This document shows, piece after piece, positions 56,168 through 64,000 of a stretch of DNA of 64,000 bases. The stretch lies in the NCBI RefSeq assembly GCF_963678975.1, contig NC_089274.1, forward strand, positions 17,129,633 to 17,193,632, written 5' to 3'. Below the pieces are notes generated by a model that was not told the origin of the DNA, did not search any database, and saw only the letters and a program-made list of their open reading frames with translations. Every line of letters starts with the position of its first letter. The first letter of the stretch is position 1. The stretch comes from Dysidea avara (Eukaryota > Porifera > Demospongiae > Dictyoceratida > Dysideidae). The position numbers and the translations under genes are program-made.

Positions 56168-56598
56168 GCTTTGCTAGCTCCAGAATTTGCAGTAGATGTC
56201 CGGGATCTGCTACTTAACCCTTCCGACGAGGCACCACATGAGGTACTGAAACAAGAACTGAGCATAGACTTCTGCAACAATTTTTGATGATGGATGAGTT
56301 GGGTGACCCCATGCAAGCCCTCACAAGTACCTTGATGAATTTAACAACTTTTCTGGTGAGAAAGCCAATTCATGGACGCTACAATTTGGGGCCCAGGTAG
56401 GTGTTGGTTCATGTAATGCATCATAGCTTCAGTGCTAGCTGTCACAAAATTGACTGATTTTTGTAGCGACTGGATTGATTGTAGAGATGATCTTGCACTA
56501 TTCTTTGGTGGAACATTGCATGAAAATGAAACAGAATGGCCACTTTGCTTTCCAGTAATTGATAGCCATTGAAGCATGTGTACAATCATAATTGCCCT
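56168..56598 (-). CDS. Unassigned gene, two exon candidates
   Basis: On the minus strand, 56598-56350 is open (SITGKQSGHSVSFSCNVPPK and a Gln/Ser-rich continuation). 56275-56168 begins after TTGCAG and encodes a Ser-rich end finishing GASKA-stop. The join between them is not resolved: the first frame meets a stop (SHQKSC) before the next donor (GTACTT at about 56332). No family was recognised. It may be a relic. Confidence 0.25.
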
Positions 56599-57577
56599 AG
56601 TGACAGGTGCTTCTCGTACTCTTGTTCACTTTTACTGCTGTCTATTACTAACTGTTACTTAAATTATATTAAGGTGTGTAGTCCAATGTAAACACACTAT
56701 TAGAAGCTTTGACTTCATGACATTTGCTACCATAGAATCTAGCTATTTTATTAAGAAGAAAGTCAAACGTTTTTGAAAAAAAATTAAGGAGTAACACTTT
56801 TGTGGTCTGAAATGAAGATATCAACACTTTGAGAGCAGATATCAACACTTTGAGAGCAGATAGACATGATGAATAGCTGTCAGAAAGTTTTCTTCATTTG
56901 ATCTGAGTTTACAGCCCATATACCAAGACATGATCTTCAATGAGGAAGGAGTTCAGGAGCTAGTGAGTTAGAACCGGAGAATACATGCAGAAGAGGTAGT
57001 TGCAGTAGAATGAAGAAAGTGAACAAGAAATTGATGGGAATTAATGTAGCCATCATTGGCCCACACTGCTAATGTGACAAATCACATAGAATGACCCAGT
57101 TTACCAGACAGTATAAAATGCAGTTCTATCAGTGAGAAGTTACAAACAATTATATAACTTATTGCATGCTACTATTGCATAATGAACAATTTATGCAATT
57201 GTTTGTAAGATAAAGGTTATCTAGCAAGTTCTGAAACTACTTTTAAAAAGAAATATAAACAAAGAATAATAAAACCACATGTACAACTAAATAAACTATC
57301 AAACTAAACTATACAATACACATACAAGTTACGTAACTTAAAATACAATATAAAATATACTAAATTAATTGTGTGTGCTGCATGCTGCTGAATTCCATGC
57401 TCAGTAAATCAATTGCTGTTGTGTCACTCCACTGGATGGTATAGTTCTCTGACAATATGCTTAAATAATTTATACAATACAGCAACAAAGGAAACTATTT
57501 AGTGATGATATACCTACTATAGGGGAGCTGAATGCATACAAAATTTAGATTATAAAAAAAGCTACAAAATACTTTAT

Positions 57578-58207
57578 TTATTCATCAAATGGTTGTAAAT
57601 TCCATTGCCTGTAAGTCTCTTCAGTTATAGTGGAATCATTGCTGGGGAGTCCATAGTTCTCATCAACTGATGTAGGTGTTGTGGTGCCAGACTGATCATA
57701 AATCTTGTCTTCCATAATAAATTGCTCACGACTTCCAATTGTAAGAGCTTCAATTGGACCCTCAAATGATATTGCAAATTTCTCACTTTTTTTGGTTACC
57801 TCTGAACTTTCATCAACAAGCTGTCCATATTTGTGACCCTCCTCTTTTATAAAATGAAATTCTCCAGTTTTATATTGCAGTCTTTGTTGTAATGTTCCAG
57901 TTACTACATAGTCGTGGTAAACTAGCCGATTTACAGCAGTGACAACATTACTAGTAGTACTCCTGGTGTTTTGTTGGAGAATTCCGCTTACATATTCTGC
58001 ACCATAAATCTGGCTATGCTGGGCTTTCACTGGACTGAAAATTCCACCACCACCTAGCTTATTAACATTCTCAAGTTTTATCCTATTTCCTGTATTGATA
58101 GATTCACTACTAGTCATGCAAATGTTGGTGTCATGTGAACAGTGATGTGATTGCCAAGATAAAATAGATGATACACTTTGAAATGTTGCATTCATTCCAT
58201 TGGCCAT
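57578..58207 (-). CDS. Unassigned single-exon protein, 209 residues
   Basis: The start ATG at 58207 has a favourable context (AAAATGG), and the frame is open to the TAA at 57578. The protein is acidic and polar with no signal peptide, no membrane segment and no Cys/His cluster. It has a Gly run (GGGG) in the first third and a Tyr-bearing acidic tail (EETYRQWNLQPFDE). I do not recognise the family. Two points argue that it is or was a real gene: its length without a stop in AT-rich DNA, and the decayed copy of its 3' end at 39238-39320 that preserves the same reading frame and stop. That duplicate also leaves open that it belongs to an unrecognised mobile element. It sits between two tandem arrays. 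Confidence 0.5.
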   Translation of the reverse strand: MANGMNATFQSVSSILSWQSHHCSHDTNICMTSSESINTGNRIKLENVNKLGGGGIFSPVKAQHSQIYGAEYVSGILQQNTRSTTSNVVTAVNRLVYHDYVVTGTLQQRLQYKTGEFHFIKEEGHKYGQLVDESSEVTKKSEKFAISFEGPIEALTIGSREQFIMEDKIYDQSGTTTPTSVDENYGLPSNDSTITEETYRQWNLQPFDE

Positions 58208-58269
58208 TTTGGAACTGTGTGAGTGACTCTAATATAGCATATATATATAGAGAGAGAGAGCAAGTAATC

Positions 58270-59280
58270 ACCTTACAAGCTTATTTTGAGAAAGTTCAAA
58301 TCTGATGGAATTTTAAGTTTTCAGAACCAATTTCTTCCTTCTACCAACTTTCTTAGAGTTTTCACAAATAGTTCCTTCTGATCCAAGTCTGATGGAATAG
58401 TTTTCTGATTCAGTTGCTTCTAACAAATTTCTTTTGAGTTTTCACAATCAATTTATATATACCAAACTTCTTTTCAGTTTCTTGAGTTTTCTACCGATTT
58501 TTACTTGTACCAATTACAATTCAAGCAACCACCGATGAGAACTCTTACAGTCCACCAATGATAACTTTTACAATCTTTATGTACAATCCACCGATGAGAA
58601 CTCCAATCATCCACTAGATGAGAACTTTAACAATCCACCAATGACAACTTTTACAATTTCTACTGACTTTCAACTTACAATTCCTTTTATTTATACCAAA
58701 CTTCTTTTCTACTATTCACTTTTTACAATCACTTTTTACATACAATCCACCAATGAGAACTCTTACAATCATCCACCAGATGAGAACTTTAACAATCTTT
58801 GCATACAATCCACCGATGAGAGAACTCTTACAATCAATCCACCGATAATCCACCGATGAGAACTCTTACAATCCACCAGATGAGAACTTTAACAATCTTT
58901 ACATACAATCCACTGATGAGAACTCTTACAATCGATCAGATGAGAACTTTATCAATCCACCAATGACACAACTTTTACAATTTCTACTTACAATTCCTTT
59001 TATTTATACCAAACTTCTTTTCTACCAATGTTCACTTTTTACAATCACTTTTTACATACAATCCACTAATGAGAACTCTTACAATCATCCACCAGATGAG
59101 AACTTTAACAATTCCTTTTCTGCCAATGTTCACTTTTTACAATCACTTTTTACATACAATCCAGCAGATGAGAACTTTTACAAACTACTGATGAAGATTT
59201 AAAATTTAAAATGTACTTTACAACCCATCAATGAGAATCCACCGATGAGAACTTCACCAAATCCACCAATGACCTGCTTA
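58270..59280. repeat. Degenerate tandem array with CACCGATGAGAACT units, about 1 kb
   Basis: Units of the type AATCCACCGATGAGAACTCT and CACCAGATGAGAACTTTAAC alternate with TTTTTACATACAATCCAC. A larger block (ACAATTCCTTTTATTTATAC onward) occurs at about 58678 and 58988, so there is also a higher-order period of about 310 bp. Confidence 0.88.
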
Positions 59281-60159
59281 TTGTTAGTACTTATATTGAT
59301 AAGGTCATTATAGCATATTCAGATAAATTTCGTCATGCATGTTGTGTGTCGGGGGGTTTCGTCATGCAGGATTGGTGTTGTACGCGACGCCCCCACTTCT
59401 TAAGATGATTTTAAAAATGTATTTATAACCTAATCAACAAGAGGATATATCGATTGTGGTATATATCGATTGTTGTCGTTTCTACACTAATCTACATGTA
59501 TCTCACGGTAAGACTGGGTAATGCGTGACGATGTGGCAGGGATGGGCCGGAACGTAGTGACAGTCTTACTGCCCGAAGTGTCAATCTGCTCATCACAGTG
59601 CCCGAAGTGTCGCGTAAAATTGCCGCCTTCCTGTTAGTAGTCCGCATCTTTTCAACAGTGAGGTTTGAGTATTCCAGTTTGTGTTACTGTGACAGGATGA
59701 GGAATGTTCACACGCATTCAATTCTGCAAAGTTGGAAGAGCTTATTTTAAATATACACACAAAGGTGAAAACTTTTTCCAACCCATTGTTGTGTTGTCCA
59801 TTTCGTGACCACGCAAAGCGATCTTGTAAACTTGGCTTGTGTCCTTCATCAAGTTCACATTTGATAAGCCATCTTTTTCATCTTCACAATTGAGCTGTTG
59901 GGATTGTTTTGCTCGCTTGGTTTTGCTTGCGAAAATACGTCCATGCCTCCACCTACCATTCTTAAGCTTGGATGGCTGTCACTTGAATCTACTATTCAAT
60001 ATCGAACTATTCAATATCGATCGTCGCTGGCAATACATAAACAGTTTCCTCTCTGTTATTGAATCCTCCACTACAGTTAGCATCGATATTGTAGTCAGGA
60101 CTTCACCTACCCTTTGCGAGTATTAATCGCTATAACATGTATAAGTTATCTTGTTCAAA
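59281..60159. other. Intergenic stretch, GC-richer, nothing assigned
   Basis: Includes GTCATGCA repeats near 59330-59370, a doubled CTATTCAATATCGA at about 59990-60020 and a doubled GCCCGAAGTGTC at about 59571-59612. No clear gene. Confidence 0.4.
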
Positions 60160-60420
60160 GATGTTTTTAGCGGAGGAAAGGCAACTATGTGGTCGGGTGG
60201 AACAGTCTTCCAGCTGATTTGACACAGTCTAGCCTAAATGTTTTCGCGAACTGCCGTTTGATTCTGGTTAATTAATTTTTGTAAAACTTTCCTCTATAAT
60301 TTCTTTTTTTTTTTAAATTTATATATTGCTGTTGTAGTTGTGTCATGTCTTTGTGTATCTGTAATATTGTATGTTGTACATGTAATATAAACTCCAGCAT
60401 GGAAGAACAGCTAGTCCAAA
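60160..60420 (+). mobile_element. 3' end of a decayed LINE
   Basis: A reading frame around 60180-60270 gives GNYVVGWNSLPADLTQSSLN, which resembles the conserved WNSLP segment at the C terminus of jockey/CR1-type reverse transcriptases. The same segment (WNSLPVDHV) ends the RT at 51776-52910. Upstream coding is not recognisable. Confidence 0.6.
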
Positions 60421-61934
60421 TCAGGCTAAGAGTATATATATAATAAACAATCGATCAACCAAATTGTACCAGTCCGACATCTGCTGATCAATATCTTTCA
60501 TAACAGCAATGGCATTATTGATCATGAAGATTTTCCAGTTCTTGTCTGCAAAGCAATACTTCCTTTAACATGCTTGACATCTGAGCAGTGAAGATTGTAT
60601 ATACCACTTGTACAATCATGAATGTCATTGAGGCTAGTTGTGCTATACGGTGTGCCTTTTATTTGAAAATTATGCATGTTTCACCTGGATTGATTTCACG
60701 TTCCCAAAAAATGAAGTTGGTATATTTTGCTACTTAGTAAAGACCAACCCGGTTTTTTGTACTTTGTAAAAATTAACATAGTTTTTTTATAACCTGCTTG
60801 GTACGGAATTACAATACCAAAATTTGGGAACTCAACGTTAGCCAATGTGAAGATATGGACATACATTATCATGTTAATAGTAACAATATAGTATTGTATT
60901 TCACAGTACACATGTTCTGTGAAGCAGTAACTGATCAGTAAATTGTGACTGTGTGATCTCTGGTATCATCCTAGCAATCACCACATCCAAAACTTTGTAG
61001 AAAATGTGTCTACAATGTAGTGATACTAAGATCATAGTTATAAAGTTGATATTTTCACCTGTTAAGTCAAGGATTCTCCAAACAAGCTAGAAAGAGTCGG
61101 ATTGATTGGTCATAATCTTCCTGACCAAGCAGGGAGCTGAAGAAACCTATAAAAATCACATGAGAAATTATAGGTGGATATGTGATCTGTGGTGTGCATG
61201 TGTGTAGTGCACAAATGTCTGTATATCTGTTATAGATCCTTCTATAACCAGCGAAAAGGTAAATCTACATGTCTGACACTAAGTCATCTACCTTGGGAGC
61301 ACTGACACAAGACAAAGGATTTTTTAACTCGTTTTGGCAAACACAATGATACCAAATTTTTTCCATTGGCTAGGTCTGCAATGTGAAAAATCAATATCCT
61401 CCAATCAACTACCTATACCCACTGTCATGTGTTAGTCCAATTGAATAACACTAGTGCGGCAGCCAGGTAGAAAATGTTTTAAAATCATGTGATATTTTAT
61501 TGCAGTGTTTCGTAGGGTTCTTCGCACGCTTTCATATTCACCCTTCAACTAGTCTGTTAGTATCGGTGGTTTGATTTTATTGGTACTGCAGTTTCTGGTG
61601 GCAGAACAGCTTTTTGATGACACAAAATGCTTCTTCCTCTGGAAAACAGGACAAGCAGAACAGCAACTGCACCATGGCTCAGCAATGATCAGGTACATGC
61701 AGAGCATGGTTAAAATTGAAGCTTGTTAACTATCTTGCTGAGCCATCTATTTGCTGAAATTCGGCCAAGATGATGCAATTTTTGCAAACAAAACACCAGA
61801 ATTAGTGATGAATCAGTGAAACCATCTCCAATAGCAAGGATGCAAAGCTCATAAACACTTAACAATATGGTTATGTTTCCCAGTAAACGCATAGAAATGG
61901 ACACTCATGTGATCAAAATTCAAATCAAAGCAAA
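60421..61934. other. Intergenic stretch, nothing recognised
   Basis: No exon, RNA gene or bounded element was found. The open frames present look random. Confidence 0.4.
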
Positions 61935-62215
61935 TTCATTACAGTACAATAGTACTGTATATTAAAGGTGATGACGGTTTGGGCTTTTCTGGCCAAAAAA
62001 AACCTAAAACCAGCCTCACAATGCCTTCATGGTGCCTTGGCAGGTATAACTAAACCCAAAAGTATGACCTGAACCTGAAACACGTCCAGTTGTTTATTAC
62101 AATTTTTTAAAATTATGCCTTCAGACAAGTGTAATTCAATAAACTAAGGCTATCAGCTTGATTTTTTCGCTGTTTGACATCGCTTCAGCCTGACAGGTGT
62201 ACAATGCATGCTTCT
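61935..62215 (+). repeat. Dispersed repeat family R1, third copy
   Basis: Begins ACAGTACAATAGTACTGTAT and carries CACAATGCCTTCATGGTGCC, CTTCAGACAAGTGTAATTC and AGCTTGATTTTTTCGCT. Same block order as at 33110-33420. Confidence 0.65.
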
Positions 62216-62435
62216 TGGACTTACCAGTTGATTGGAGGATATCAATTTTCGTGTTGTGGACCCTACATTAAATTACTTCATGGTGAAACAGGTACTCAAA
62301 TTTTTTTAATAATTTGTAAGTAACCCCATTTGTATTCCATTGTAAAATTAGGCTGTGAGCAAACATGTGGGATTCTTGCAGATCCAGTCACATATGCAGT
62401 GTGTTTGTGTGCGCACACGCGTGCATGTGTGTGCG

Positions 62436-63426
62436 TCACTCACTTGGAAAAAACTCCTTTATAACTTTCTGAGCTTGACATTTTAACTGAATACTTTCTT
62501 GCTCACTAAGCCGCTCTCTTTGAGATGTGTCAAACTGTCCCCCAGGCCAAAACAAGTTCCTCAGGTGGTACATGGCCCTACACCACTGTACCTCATCTTC
62601 TGTTACTGACAGCAACAAGTCTAGTATATACCCTATGGTGGCATGGTAAATAATGACAGACACCCTTATCTTACCTGTCAAGTTGCTTGCCAAACAAACT
62701 TAGCATCCCCAGTTGAAGTCTCTCATTACACAGCCACGGTTCCTTTGTTGTCTTGCTAGTAATCTCTGTGACAAAACAAAAGAGGGCATTAGAGAGGGGA
62801 GCCCTTTTCTCTTGTTCTTTAGCTAACAGTGTAACCATCCTGCTAGACACTGGTACAAAACTAGCTTTGAATAAAGTCAGAAGAAACTGGCACACTTGCC
62901 AAAACGTTCTCATAAGGTAAGACTTAATACCACGAGAGGGTTGTTTCTGGATGCTTGTAGCAAGTGATTCTGCAAGTAACAATGTGGGTACAGGTGTATG
63001 AGAAGTGGGTGTGGTGGCTGCAGGAGAAGTCAGTGTGGCTGTAGGAGTAGATGCAGCTGTAGGAGAAGTAAGTGTGGCTGAAGGAGCTGCATCAAGTACA
63101 GGAGTAGTAGCAGTACTGGCAGTAGTTGCAAGTGGTGAAATGGTAGAAGAATCAGATAAGTGACTATCAGAAATGTTACTTTTCTTTGGAGCTTCATCTA
63201 CAGCTTCTAATGATTGGTGGTCGGTGTAAAAATGGCGTCGATCACTACTTGCAGTGACACTTGTAAATAGAACACTACTATCTGATGCACTACTTGATCG
63301 TGACCTCAGTGTAGATGGTTTATTGTCAGTCTGTGCTGCACAAGATGTCTCTATGTTCAGAGAAAGAGCAGGCAGTGTTGTGGTGTTGAGTGGCAGGTGA
63401 ATGTACAAGTAGTTGTTGAGCATCTT
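62436..63426 (-). CDS. Sorting-nexin-like protein, C-terminal part
   Basis: Exon 63426-62675 starts after TACAG and ends at donor GTAAGA. It encodes a Ser/Thr/Pro-rich linker, then GIKSYLMRTFWQVCQFLLTL and onward to LSLFGKQLD. The last coding part (about 62650-62436) gives DLLLSVTEDEVQWCRAMYHL, RNLFWPGGQF and a tail ending KEFFPSE. The TEDEVQW...LFWPGG stretch fits the C-terminal nexin domain of the SNX13/14/19/25 group, which tethers or traffics endosomal and ER membranes. The PX domain and everything upstream are not found here and must lie beyond the right edge. The frames of the two parts do not join with an obvious intron: after GTAAGATAAG the downstream frame is open. Either a short intron was missed or there is a frameshift. 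The family call is moderate. Confidence 0.6.
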
Positions 63427-64000
63427 CTGTAGTGGAGCTCTCCTTGGCTATAACAGCAGAGAACACCAATATGGTTACATGTGATGTCACACGTAAGTGT
63501 CCATATACACTCTGTACAGTTACATACCAGGAGTGCATTGAATCCTATGTTGTATATACTCCATAAACATCAAAATTCAAACATGGCTACCATGTACTAT
63601 AAAAAGTAACTATTAAAATTCCTTATTAGGACACTATATGGAGGAGCATGCTTGAGTGCGTCATGTTACTAGCACAATGAAGCAGAGCTATCGAACAAAG
63701 TTGAATGGCACAACAGAAGAATGATAGCACAGGTGTGGTAAAATTCGTGAGTGATGGGAAATTTATTGCAGTGGGCCATTCCAAGCTGTTCCTTTGACTC
63801 GACCACCTTCCTATCAAAGCAGCTTCACTGCCTTTAAACAAAAATGTAGTAGTGGCCCATTCCATGTACCGTACGGAGGGAAACTTTGGAGGGGGGAAAA
63901 TTTGGCGAATCAAGCAAAATATCAGTTGGCAAAATAAAATTTGGCGAATTGTTAACAAAGCACACACCCTGTTTAATTGATTAGATTACTAATCGCTGTA
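63427..64000. other. Presumed upstream intron of the sorting-nexin-like gene
   Basis: No exon with recognisable domain sequence. A run at 63880-63960 shows TTTGGCGAAT twice. Confidence 0.35.

Noticed and set aside
54520-59280. A CRISPR-like array
   Set aside because: Repeat units are degenerate and adjacent without unique spacers of constant length, and the DNA is eukaryotic.

Overview
This window looks like nuclear DNA of an early-branching invertebrate animal, most plausibly a demosponge. It is AT-rich and its genes are split into many exons. Most introns are short (47 bp up to a few hundred bp) with ordinary GT-AG ends. The spaces between genes and the larger introns are packed with small non-autonomous DNA transposons. 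The species call is an inference from these traits. No bacterial operon, CRISPR array or virus was seen.

Layout. (1) 1-9232, minus strand: two related, unusual Rab/Ras-like small GTPase genes. The left one is cut by the window edge; the second is complete in 7 exons. (2) 9700-17728, plus strand: a third Rab-type GTPase, head-to-head with the second one. It has a long acidic N-terminal extension and a C-terminal double cysteine. (3) 17838-38961, plus strand: a complete gene in 31 exons for the catalytic subunit of DNA polymerase zeta (REV3/REV3L). It starts only 109 bp after the GTPase stop codon. The exon joins keep frame throughout and give about 2169 residues. (4) 39-51 kb: mostly decayed repeats, SINE copies, relic duplications and a few unassigned exon candidates. 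(5) 51.3-52.9 kb: a Mutator-like inverted-repeat element split by a 5'-truncated LINE with a reverse transcriptase ORF. (6) 54.5-55.8 and 58.3-59.3 kb: two degenerate tandem arrays flanking an unassigned single-exon gene (57578-58207, minus). A decayed copy of the 3' end of this gene lies just downstream of REV3. (7) 62.4-63.4 kb, minus: the C-terminal part of a sorting-nexin-like gene.

Functional picture. REV3 is the translesion-synthesis polymerase subunit; it acts in the nucleus with REV7, POLD2 and POLD3. The neighbouring GTPases would act in membrane traffic. One of them (6254-9232) has lost the usual DxxGQ and NKxD motifs and any prenylation cysteine, so it is probably not a classical Rab switch. 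Nothing suggests the GTPases and REV3 work together; their closeness reflects local compactness.

The mobile-element record is unusually clear. Five hAT-type elements have perfect 8-bp target duplications (three of one family in a single intron, plus two others), and a sixth of the same type is seen at 5389-5745. Two elements have 9-bp duplications, and there are several nested insertions. A short motif, CTCTAATAGAGCAGTC, recurs at about ten separate loci in both orientations.
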